A stretch of 64,000 nucleotides of DNA. Source: Symsagittifera roscoffensis (lineage: Eukaryota > Xenacoelomorpha > Acoela > Convolutidae). Made by a program: the position numbers and the translations under genes. Location: positions 14,948,019-15,012,018 of the forward strand of contig NC_087065.1 of NCBI RefSeq assembly GCF_963678635.1, read 5' to 3'. Each line of letters starts with the position of its first letter. Position 1 is the first letter of the stretch. The notes beneath the pieces were generated by a model that was not told the origin of the DNA, made no database searches, and was given only the letters and a program-made list of their open reading frames with translations. Of the stretch, positions 19,271 through 29,558 are shown piece after piece.

Positions 19271-19554
19271 TTTTCGCAACTATGTGCATCGCCAGGATTC
19301 TTACAAAATCTAATCTAGTTGACAATATTACATCAATTTACAAATGTTCAAAAATTCACATACGTTTTGATTCTAAACCACCATGTTAAAAAATTAGCCA
19401 ATCACACTTGACCTCTAAATTACTATTACGATTAAAATACTTTTAACCTCTAAATTTAATTAAACAGTTTTAAATTAATTTGTCTAGAAGTTTCTGAGTC
19501 ATAATTTCAATTTAGACATGTAAGTTTTAAATAAAAACCAAAAATAATTTGGGA

Positions 19555-20010
19555 CTAATTTTTCAGTGTTAACTCCTTGCTCCTAAACTCATCGCGTGTG
19601 TTCAAACCCGGTTTTTTTCTCCTGAAATGTATTGCCTCTAGTGTTAACAATTTTGTTTGGTTGTTTGTTCTATCTATAGTTTCCCAACTAAGATCTGCGC
19701 TATTTCCATCAAGTTGGCACTGCTGAAGTTGGAGGCCCACCGGTGAGTCTGCTTTCTTATGTTTCTCAATTCTAGTGGTCACTTGTCGAACAGTTTGTCC
19801 GACATAGGTGGAAGTGCATCCACTACATGACAGTTTATAAACCACTCTTGATTTGAGGTCATTAGAAAATGCTGACTTCAGTGATGGTAAACATGATTCT
19901 AGTTTTCTTGTGGTGAAAACCACATGAAGGTTAGTTAATTTTCGTAACCTGTTAGCAAAATATTGGCTTTGATTATTTCTCTATTCCACCATCAGCATTG
20001 GAGGCTTCAC
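19555..20010 (-). pseudogene. Penelope-like GIY-YIG endonuclease domain
   Basis: The clearest open part is 19555-19923 (122 codons), preceded in the same frame by a TAG at 19981-19983. It shows the GIY-YIG pattern: a VVYKL strand, a CSGC cysteine pair, then TYVGQT (the YIG equivalent), a conserved Arg in TTRIEKH, and a Gln/Cys-rich HLQQC-like segment. In Penelope-like elements this nuclease nicks target DNA to prime reverse transcription. It lies downstream of the RT, as in canonical Penelope elements. Confidence 0.85.
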
Positions 20011-20493
20011 ATTTTTTGGTGATTGAGTTGACAAAGACCTCTCACTATCCAGGGGCTTGCCCTTACCCTCGATGATTTTGCACAGGGCGTCTGGTGCCAC
20101 CTTTGTGGACCAATTTTCAGCGTACTGATTTGTTAGCCATTGCACCCTATTAGTTTCCATAGCCTTATCAAATTGCTCCCAGCTAGATGTACTCAAAAAA
20201 ACCCTGTGTACATTGCCTTGGATACCATTACTCTTATACTGAATTGGGGTGCAGCTTCAATAGTTCAGTATACTCCCAGTATCTGTTGATTTTTGATACC
20301 AACTGCAAGTTACACCTCTACCCTGCGATACATGTATGTTCAAATCCAGGATCGGCAAATTCCCCTCCGAATTAGTTTCTTCTAGAGTGAACTGCAGATT
20401 TGGATGAAGAGCATTGGCAGCCTTGAGAAGACAACTCGGCTCCCCTCTGATTGTTCTAACAAAGTCATCCACACACTTGACCAAAAATTCCAC
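19981..20493 (-). pseudogene. Penelope-like RT: motif C and thumb region, interrupted
   Basis: Two open segments in one frame (20257-20493 and 19981-20196) are separated by a TGA. The first holds the catalytic motif as CVDDFVRTI, where Tyr of the usual YVDD is Cys, followed by the LDLNIHV-type segment seen after motif C. The second is the connector between RT and the endonuclease. The upstream RT part is in another frame, so at least one frameshift lies near 20,490. Confidence 0.8.
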
Positions 20494-20879
20494 CAGGGGA
20501 GTAACCTTCTCCTTGTCGTAGCGCGGCAGCAGCTTTCACAGTACCAGACTATCTCGGTTATTGATGCGTATACGTCATCGGATATTTTTCCGCATTTTAG
20601 ATGATACCAGTTTCGGCAACTCTCGCAACCAACCCCCTTTGATCTATATGTGACTTTCCTGCTGCAACATGGGCACAAACCGTTTTTGTCATTAATTTGC
20701 TGTATCTCCGTTCCCACTGGTATTTCTTGTCTTAGAGCAAACTCGTACTCTTTCAGCCATAAGTTTGCCAGAATTATAGCGAGAGACGCGCCCATTGCTA
20801 AACCATCAACTTGCACAAACCATGAATCATTACACTTGAAAGATACTTTGCTGACTGTCATACTCAAAAGCCTTTTCAT
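20382..20879 (-). pseudogene. Penelope-like RT motif B with an inserted PHD-type zinc finger
   Basis: This open segment of 165 codons begins with RT sequence. Residues 24-45 contain VDGLAMGASLA, the Penelope-type motif B, followed by an ILANLWL helix. Residues 69-117 then form a C4HC3 finger (C69, C72, C85, C88, H93, C96, C114, C117, with W112 before the last pair), which is the PHD arrangement. Motif C follows in the next frame, so the finger sits between motifs B and C of the polymerase. PHD fingers usually bind histone tails and could direct chromatin targeting. The last 45 residues before the stop are probably out of frame. Confidence 0.8.
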
Positions 20880-21058
20880 GGTTGCTCATTGAATTTCAGG
20901 AGGAGACTCCTGGCTTTACAGCTTCTGTAAAGCAATTTCAATTGCCTCCTTCAGGGGAACGTTGGTCTACAAACTTTTCACATCAAGAGATATTATGGTT
21001 TTGTCCGGATTTAGAGCAATGTTTTCAATTGTTTCACTGGCATCTTTAGTATTGGTTT

Positions 21059-21780
21059 CTATTTTGGCTCCATCGATGTTGTCAAAAAACTTAGCAAGCA
21101 TTTTATTAAGATTCTCATACGAGCTGCCTGGAAGTGATAGTACTGATCGTAGGGGTGTCTCACCTTAGCTAAACCGTACAAACGGGCGCGTTGCCCCCCT
21201 GTTGACCTCATCTTAGAATATAACTGATCAATTATCTCGTCTCTTTTGTTCATGGCTAGTAATTTTTTGTTAAGTTCTTTCTCAATTTTCAGTATAACCT
21301 CATCAGTGGTTGCATCTGTTTTCAAAAACTGAGCAGATTGCAACAAGCATTTCAGCTTTGATTCATACGTTTGTTTCCTCGTCATGCAAAAACCAACCCC
21401 CTTATCAAAAGGCACAGCCAGCAACCCATTAGCTTTGAGATATTTCCTCGTTTTTTTAACGGCTTTGTCTCTCGGGGTTTACCTTACGTTTTTTTTGCAA
21501 ATGCCTTTGCCGCATCTCCTATTTCACATAAAGTTTCACCAGATGTTTTTTGATTTTTCAGTTGTGAGAGGAAAATGTCGATATTAGCAAAAAAGTGCGT
21601 TTCATTAAATTTAGCTCTAATGGGATGCTTTGGGCACGTTGATAGCACTTCTTGTACCCATCCAGGCAGTTCAATTTTATCAAGCACCTTAACTGATTGC
21701 TCATTTCTCCCCCCAGGAAGTTTATCTTGTCTCTCGGACAGTTTTACTAATTTTGCACCAGTGTCGGTTTCTTTTTGCAC
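21059..21780 (-). pseudogene. Penelope-like RT: amino-terminal part
   Basis: Two open segments in different frames (21484-21780 and 21059-21424) carry the amino-terminal RT region. The first contains the CPKHPIRAKFNE block. The second contains LAVPFDKGVGF and the ARLYGLAKVRHP motif, which corresponds to the early RT motif RLYGLPK of Penelope elements. At least two frame breaks are needed to link these to the downstream segments. Confidence 0.8.
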
Positions 21781-22274
21781 CAGTGATTTTGTCGATTTCT
21801 TTTTGCACCAGCGATCTTGCTTTCATTAGCACCTCCTCGTACCTTTTCCTGTCCTCATTTTCCCTAGAAGTTTAAATCCTTAGTAGTTTCAATTGAAAAA
21901 AATGCACAGCTTGGTACGAAAAAAAACCGTACTCGGGTGACCTAAACTTCAAAAACTTCGGTATTAGATCGCTTTTCAGTCATTTTCTTAGAAACTTCAG
22001 TTTATGTACAGATACTTGAACTTTTTTAAAGACTTTTAAATAGTCTAACACAATTTTACAAGTTGTTTTCTTTTTAAAAGTTGTTTGAGCCAAACAGCAG
22101 GCAAAAGTACTGTGGTCATTGTTTAGCAGGCCACGAGTAATGAAACTCACAAGGCCCAGAGCAAAACGAATCTGTCTCTTCTCACCCCTGTCTTTGAAGC
22201 GCAGACACTTTCTCTGCCTTCAGCTTCAGCTCAAGTCTTGCTTTCGCCTTCCTCCTTGTCTGTGATGGTCTCTG

Positions 22275-22819
22275 TTAATTGCCCCTGATATTGCCAATCA
22301 GCTCTGACAGTATTTTTTTGTGTGCCACTACCAATCGCAGAGATTTCAGCTCCAATTCAGCACTCTGGCGCAGCTTCAAATACTCCATGAGCTGCTCCGG
22401 TTCATTTTGCTTGCTGTTGGAGAGTAGCCGTTTTGTTGCTTGAAAAATGAGCACTCCTGTGCCGAGAAGCTGACTAAACAAATCGGGCGTTCCTTCTTTT
22501 CTGCAATAGAGGATCGCCAAAATCTGCTGCTTCTTCGACTTCAAATAGTTTGTCAGCTCCTCGACACCGGCTGGGCGATAGTTGTTTGTTCTGTCGCTGC
22601 TCATGATGTCGTTCATCACGTCTTGCCGCACAACCACTTTTTCCCCTTCAATGGGCTGTCTTCCAGTAATCGTCGGAGGTTCTTTCCTTGGTTCAGCAAG
22701 TTGTTATTAAAGGAATGGCCAGGAATTGCTGTATCAAGGCTGTCGTAACGCTTTTTCTCCCATGTGTTAAGGGTGTTGATGCTGTGTAACAGGTAGCTAG
22801 CTGCTACAATATGAAACAT
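22275..22819 (-). pseudogene. Amino-terminal region of the Penelope-like element
   Basis: An ATG at 22819 opens a 67-codon frame. A second frame (22275-22637, 120 codons) overlaps its end by 22 bp. Together they look like a helical, Lys/Glu-rich protein without a recognised domain. Their position just upstream of the RT makes them the probable amino-terminal part of the element, split by a frameshift near 22,620. Confidence 0.5.
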
Positions 22820-23029
22820 TTCGGTAACTCAAATAAAAATCGGCCACTTTCTATGTATCGAAAAAAAATACCGTAAAATTCTCTATACATTGATGAAAAT
22901 CATTAGAATTTTTTACACTGGCCCTTTAATGGGAAAACAATTGGAGTTTTAAGCTCTTAGTTTTTTGTTTCATCACAAATTTACAAGTAAAATTGAAGAA
23001 ATTTTAGCTAAAAAGTAAAAAACAAATTT

Positions 23030-23560
23030 CAATTGTTTTCGCAACTATGTGCATCGTCAGCATTTTTACAATAAACTAATCTAGATGACGATAATACATC
23101 AGTTTACAAATGTATTTACAATATTTCACATACACTTTGGTTCTAAACCATCATGTTAAAAAATTAGCCAACCACACTTGACCTCTAAATTACTATTACG
23201 ATTAAAATACTTTTAATCTCTAGATTTAATTAAACAATTTTAAATTATTTTGTCTGGAAGTTTCTGAGTCAAAATTTCAATATAGACATGTAAGTTTTAA
23301 ATGAAAAACCAAAAATTGTTCAAGCCCGGTTTCTCTCTCCTGATATGTATTGCCTCTAGTGTTAACAATTTTGTTTGGTTGTTTTCTATCTATAGTTTGC
23401 CAACTAAGATTTGCGCTATTTTCCTCAAGTTGGCACTGCTGAAGATGGAGGCCCACCGGTGAGTCAGCTTTCTTATGTTTATCAATTCTAGTGGTCAAAT
23501 GTCGAACAGTTTGTCCGACATAGAAGAAAGTGCATCCACTACATGACATCCACTTCTAGA
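23030..23560 (-). mobile_element. Truncated second Penelope-like copy, head-to-tail with the first
   Basis: This segment repeats the 3' untranslated part (19,270-19,550) and the end of the GIY-YIG domain (open segment 23277-23549 with CSGCTFFYVGQT) in the same orientation. It breaks off at about 23,555 inside the nuclease domain. The two copies therefore lie head-to-tail, the arrangement that gives Penelope elements their LTR-like direct repeats. Confidence 0.85.
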
Positions 23561-25414
23561 GTTAAAGTAATTATTCTAAGTGATAGTTTCTGGGATTTTT
23601 TCCAGAGAGGTTGTCTTGATTTGAGTAATCGATTTTGAGTACCTGGATCAAAGGTCTACTTTCCAACATAAACTAATAGTTTTTAATTGACGTTCCAACC
23701 CCGTTTTAATGGCGTTCGCGTCTTTCAGGTGTTTAGTGACCAAGCCATGGGTGTGTACTAATTTCTATCTAGAGTAGGAGGGTCCTTTTTTGCCTGTAAG
23801 CTGAAACGAGTCTTAAGTTCTATGTCATTAGCGCATACTACGAATCGGATTCGACCGATTGAGGTACAAAAGCACAAGATATAGTGTCCCTGACCCTTGA
23901 ACCATAAATTATAGAGCCTATCCCACGTAACACTGTATGTGACGTGAGTGAACGAAAGTTACAGAGTGTTTATATGGCGCTCCAGAGTGTTCTTACGACC
24001 CCATTTTCACGGAATTGATTCCACATGAGACAACTCTGGCTACATGCCTATTCTAGGGTAACGATAGTAAGGTTCAACCTGGAGAGTGCCCAGGTTCTGG
24101 TCGTACCGTGATGGCTTTTTACGAAAAATTCAAAGAAATTTCTTGGCTGCCTTTTGTGTATGAGGCTTAGCTGACCGATTTGAGAGAGCCAGCGGAGATT
24201 TAAAAAAGCAGAGAAAAAGATCGGAAAAAGAATAAAAAAACAAGAAAAAACAAAAAAATAAAAGAAAAACTTTGAAAAAAAGAAAAAAAACGTACTGTGA
24301 CCTTGAACTCCAGATCAGTTAAATCTGACTTGTGCAAAAATTCATATTTTACTCATACGGTTTCACAAAAATACTGATTGTTTTGATCATAGTAGCAGTA
24401 TTAGTTAGGTGCCCGATTAGAGAAGCGTTGGAGGGTTTTCAGATAGCCTTGAAACTTTGGGTAACAATGGGGAAGCTTCACTGGGGATGGTTACCAAGTG
24501 AGCAGTAATAGGAGTTCAAGAGAGCTGGAATTACGAAGGTCCGGGAATCTAGTGAAACAACCAGAGTTTGTTGCAGGAGTCAACCGGGTATCGTTAACAA
24601 GTCACTTATACAATAGCCCTTACGCATAAAACTGATTTGTATCGGCTCCATCAAAATTTCAGCAATCGTTTTTACGTGAGCAGAGATTGGAAACCGGTTC
24701 TTTGGGGTTTTTTCTTGAGTGGTTTTGCACCCATCGGGTTTGACGGACTTTTACTTAAGCGAGGGGTTGGTTAAATTTAAGGGAGAGGTTAGACTAAAGG
24801 GGAAGGTAACACTAAAGGGGGCGGTTAGGGTAGAGGGTGTGGTTGGAAATTGTAGAAAATGGGCCTTTCTGTTATAGATTAAAAATTGACATCGTTGGTT
24901 TAGTTATATCAAATTAATCGGAATGAATATGAAAAACAAGAGTATCAACGCAAAAGACCTCTTGGAGATCAAAATAGGAACACGCGAGTGACGGGGGAAA
25001 GGCTTGCCGGATCGGGTTAGGGGGCGGAAAGCATTTTGGCCGAAAAGCAGAAAGACAAATTCCATATCGATAACAACCTTGGAATAAAGGCTTATCAACT
25101 GATACTATATTAGTTTCTCGGAGACGGCAGTTGATATTCAGACTTAGTGTGGTTTTTAGTACAGATTTTTTTAACTGGTCTGTTTTTGAAAAATCAATTT
25201 CTTTTATACAAAATATTCTTCCTTTCTTTTGAACACAACCAGATTTTTACGATTGCAACTCATAACGAAGAAGCAGATACAAGGGAAAAAAAGTTCATAT
25301 TTCTTTTAATTAATTTTTTTTAATTCTTCGTTTGATTTTATTCGAAATTAGTCTTGAACGCTGGGTAACGCGATAACGCCACCCGGGAGTAACACTACCA
25401 ATGTCTCGAGAAAA
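23561..25414. other. Non-coding; A-rich and G-rich patches
   Basis: No gene is seen. An A-rich purine tract lies at about 24,195-24,292. At about 24,755-24,850 there is an irregular G-rich repeat with several AAGGGG(N)GGTTA-like units, a possible decayed tandem repeat. Confidence 0.55.
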
Positions 25415-26025
25415 TTCCAAAAACGGCCCAACGCTTTTCAATTTAGGTCTAGGGTAGCTCGGACAACTGCTCAACGGTTTCGATCTCGAATCTTGGAAAG
25501 CTAAAACAACTGCCCATCGGTTTCGATCTTGAGTTCTTGGAAGCTAAAACAACTACCCAAGGGTTTTGGTCTCCAGATTTGGGAAATTCAAACAATTGTC
25601 CAACACTTGCGATTTTGGAACTTCAAACAACTGCTTAAAACTTGTGGTCTTGGGAAGTTCAAACATTTGCCCTACACTTTTTGGCCTCGGGAAGTTCAAA
25701 TAACTGCCCACCACTTGGTCTTGCGAAGCTATAACAACTCTCCAACGATTTTGATTTTGAGCCTTGAGACGCTAGAAAAACTGACCAAGGGTGTTGGTCT
25801 TGAGTCTTGGGAATTTCAAATATTTGTTCATCACTTGTGGTCTAGGAAAGTTCAAACAACTACCCAACACTTTTCGATCTTGGAAAGATCAAACTACTAT
25901 CCGACATTTGGTCTTGATCCTTGAGAAGCTGAAATAACTGCCCAACGCCCTCCTAATTGGGACATGGCAAGTACTAACAAATGCACAAATGTAAAGGTTT
26001 AGAGTCTTGGGAAGTTAAAACAACT
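25415..26025. repeat. Minisatellite of about 50-bp units
   Basis: Roughly twelve diverged units are built on CTTGGGAAGTTCAAACAACTG followed by CCCAACACTT and TTTGGTCTTGAG. Unit length varies between about 43 and 60 bp. The open frame that crosses it (25529-25924, plus) is just a translation of the repeat. Confidence 0.85.
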
Positions 26026-28779
26026 CTAAAAAGTTATTTTTTTTTTGTCTCAATGGCAATTAACTGTTTGAATTGATTAAATTTATTATAGTTTATTTAA
26101 AAATTAATTTAAAATTTTTATCACTGATTGTCAACGGCATAACGCGATCCTTGCTACAGAATCAAGCATCTGATAAGTTGAACTTGGTCATGAGTTGTAA
26201 TTGTACGGAGCTCACTAGTACAGATCAGTAGAGGGATTCCTGTTAACAGTAAGAGGATGAGGGTTTTGTAAAAAGAAAAAGAATAGAGCTTCATTAGTTG
26301 ATAGAAGCAGAGCGCTCCAATAGCAAAACTGTCCAAAATAAAAAAAACTTTTACCGCCATACAAACAGAATAGGAAAGAAAAACATTTCAGCGAGCAAGG
26401 TGAAGAATAGGAGGACCAAACAGATAACAGAGGTTACAAAAAAGAGACTACTGAGATGCCATTGAGCAGGAAGAGACTCCGGCACCAACGTTAGAGATTG
26501 AACTCGAGACAAAAACACTAGACCACAGCATGAACGACAAAGGTGATCAAGTAAAAGAGACGACACCGATGTCAGAGACAACGGAAAAACAGAACAAAAC
26601 TTTGAGCCTATCAGCGATAAACGATGATACCCAGATGATTGGCTACAAAACAAAAACTATCAAAGATTATTCTCAGACCAAGAATACGTCTTTCACAGAG
26701 AAACTAAGGGAAGGTTCATGACAATGGTGGGCGTGAATCAAAAACTGACGGGAGAAAATACAAAAAAGACGCATTGGGCAAAAACTTTGTTTTTGCAGGA
26801 TTTTTTATTTCAATTAGAGAATTTGTATCTAAGTGGTTTGTTTTGATTGATGGCATAAAAATAATTATTTTATAATAAGTAGTTTTCTCAACATAAATCA
26901 TTTATTTTAAGTAGATAAGTGTTTTAGTTTGGGTGTGTACTGTTTGCTAGTTACCACAACAAAATAAGGGACAAGAATTGAAACAGGAGACTCTTTCTCG
27001 TATGATTCTACATATTTCCATTTGAAATAATTTAAATTTTTATTTTAAATTGCAGTGGTTTGATTCAGCATAGTCAATTGGTTTGGCAATTTTATCAAAA
27101 GTTTTAACTTGATTATATTTGCCCGGATTATTTGATAATTTCGTTAGTGTTTTTCCCTAGTTCTTGTGAGACGTGGTTTTGTTTTCAAAAACCTCGCTAG
27201 AATTTGTTGTAGATTTGGGCTGTGTATTTTAGATACTAGGAGCTCAAACACACAAATTTTTAGTTTTATGTTGGCTTCCACAGACCTATCACATCGAAAA
27301 TAGCCTTTTTTGTACTACCAAGAATCCACAGATGTTGGTGGTTTTACTTATTGAACCAAATTTTCGAAAAATGTGTTTTTGACAATTGTTTTTACGACAA
27401 TTTTTACATATGAATGTTATCTTGCTAAGCTTCTACTACTTAAACGTAAAACTTTGATCTAATTTTTTTTGACCTGCTGTTTTCTAAATTGCTAGAGTTC
27501 ATTAGTGAACACGAATTTGATTGAATATCGCTTGATTAGAGAGTTGAGTTCATAATTGACCAGGAAAAGGCAATGTGAGACTCAAATGAATTTAGATTTG
27601 AAAAAAAAACAACAGTAATTAAAAACATATTCAAAAAACAATTACCTATAGTGCGCTTGAGAGGCGCAATTTTGAACTTTGGTGCGCTTGAGATAACTTA
27701 AATAAAATTAATCAAAATATTTTGTGGCAATTTATGGGAACAAAGTTTTATTCCATGTTTTGGTTAACCCACCATAGGTTATTACTTGTTCAGTTCACTT
27801 AAAAAGGTTACAGTTTTTTTAAATAATTGAAACCTAAGAAATAGACTTATCGTTTAAATTATCCTAACTAGTATCGATAATGGACCTGCACATCATTAAA
27901 TGCCGAATTAATTGGCCAGCTGAAATTTTGATGACAAGTACGGGGCCATGATTAGCTTTGGTTGCGAATTGAAGGGCTTTTTTGAGTTCGATTCTCATAT
28001 TTTTCTACATTTTTTCTTCGTAGTAATTTAATGAAAAATTCGCATGCGAATGAACGAAGGCATTAGAGCAAAAAATTTTCACAGTGCTAATCATTAAATT
28101 GATTGTTATGCCAATCTAAAAGGATCCAGGTATTAATTCTTCTAGTCATTGCTTTCAATTTTAGCGCTTCAATAATGGTTTACGCGTTTTTGTAAATTTC
28201 AACCTCTAAATTTCCTCCCTGTTGTTTAAAATTGGAGGTGTTTTGCATACTACAATCACTTCGGGCGTAAATTTAGTGGTAATGTCATCTTTCAGTTTCT
28301 ATTGGTTGTTGGCAAACTGCTTGTGTTTATCATGTTTTTCACTTTATGATGGAGTTGGTGGTCTCCTAAACAATAACACTTTTAAGTCTAATGGGTAGAT
28401 ATGTTCACCTGAAAACGAAATTTGTCTTATAATTTTGTCGTTGCTACCGCTCCTATAAAATTGAATTGTGGTGTTTCAGCTCTGGTCCGTGCCCTGATAC
28501 TGGACCCTAAAATCCAATTCTTTGAATCATCAAGAATTTTGAATGGTTCTAAGTCACGTATTCTAGTTTTGTCAGTCTGGCAAGTTGAGCCCGTTGAACA
28601 GCCCGCTATAACTCGTGATAGTCCTCGTGTTTTTGTGAATACATCAATGGTTTTCCCGTAATTTTCTTTTTAGTCTTACAGATTAAAAATGACTGTTCAT
28701 TTAGCCTATCGAACTCTTTAAAGGTTGTTTTTTGGGCGAGACCATTTATTATGAACGTTTTCGAATTTAAAAATGTTTT
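26026..28779. other. Non-coding; two weak hydrophobic ORFs
   Basis: No supported gene. On the minus strand, ORFs 26351-26653 and 26154-26360 are hydrophobic and adjacent. They could be the remains of a membrane protein, but their antisense strand is simple, Lys/Thr-rich and equally open, so I do not call them. Around 28,400-28,780 the minus strand has short Lys- and Asn-rich ORFs that end at the LTR border. They may be part of an older element into which element 2 inserted. Confidence 0.45.
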
Positions 28780-29515
28780 AACGGGAAGCTGATTATTTGG
28801 AAATGCAGGAAAAGTAGATAAAGTTTGAATTAACACCGTAATCTTATAGGATTGCGGCTGCGGGCATTATAGGACTAATAGTTGCTGTTGTTATTGAGTT
28901 TTTTAATGCAATGACCTCTGTTTCAGAAAAAGAAACGATGTTTCATAACAAAGCAATAAAAATTTAAAAAGATTTTAGAAGGCCAAATTTGCCTTCTTTG
29001 TACTTATTTTTGTACGAACACAATTTTAATTTTTTTTGTAATTCTTCAAATGAACTCATTTCTGTTTTAATTTTTGTTCAATTCCAAAAAGCATTCATTT
29101 TTTTCTGATATAATTGAACGATTCATTCAAATTTCTCAACTTTTCTTTAATTGTCGTGATATTTTTTGGGTCAAGAATGGTTTCTTTCTTTATCATTTGT
29201 TTCTTTTTATTTAATCTTTTTCTATCAAGCTACAGTCAAAAAAACAAGATCAAAGAAAAACCGACTCATTGGCCATTTTTTGCGTAAAAACATGCCATAA
29301 TTCGTATGACACCGGATATAATTAGTGAAGCCGTGCTGTAGGAGCTTGTGCCAATCAAAAAAATTGCTTTTTTATGAAAAGAAAAAGATATCAGCAAGTT
29401 TTAATTGAAACCAAATCTAAAAGAAAAAAATTTAGACTTTAATAATGACAATTTTTAACAACTAAAAGATCACTGAGCAGTGATACCAATTGAGTCTTAA
29501 GTCACTAATGACTCA
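28780..29515 (-). repeat. 3' LTR of element 2
   Basis: Positions 28780-29432 are repeated nearly identically at 35298-35958. The LTR probably extends to 29515: read on the minus strand, the purine tract AGGGAGAGGG (29525-29516) is followed directly by TGAGTC, which looks like a polypurine tract followed by the LTR start. The extra 83 bp are missing from the other LTR. Confidence 0.8.
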
Positions 29516-29525
29516 CCCTCTCCCT
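29516..29525 (-). promoter_or_regulatory. Polypurine tract of element 2
   Basis: The minus strand reads AGGGAGAGGG directly before TGAGTC, the inferred start of the 3' LTR. This is where plus-strand DNA synthesis would be primed. A matching CCAGGGAGAGG occurs at the equivalent place in the relic at 46.46 kb. Confidence 0.65.
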
Positions 29526-29558
29526 GGGTTAGGACAGTTTTTCAGAAAGTTTTGTAAA

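Larger units (their letters stand above)
19271..22850 (-). mobile_element. Penelope-like retroelement, decayed
   Basis: The minus strand carries the ordered parts of a Penelope-like element: an amino-terminal region, RT split over several frames, and a carboxy-terminal GIY-YIG endonuclease. The 3' untranslated part (19,271-19,554) is repeated behind the upstream truncated copy at about 23,035-23,320. Several frameshifts and stops make this copy inactive. Confidence 0.88.

Noticed and set aside
24755-24850. Telomere-like GGTTAG repeat
   Set aside because: Units are irregular in length and sequence, so it is at most a decayed G-rich tandem repeat.
25529-25924. A 131-codon plus-strand frame
   Set aside because: It is entirely inside the minisatellite and is a translation of the repeat unit.
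26154-26721. Possible membrane protein on the minus strand or Thr/Lys-rich protein on the plus strand
   Set aside because: Both strands are open and neither shows a known family or a start context, so neither can be preferred.
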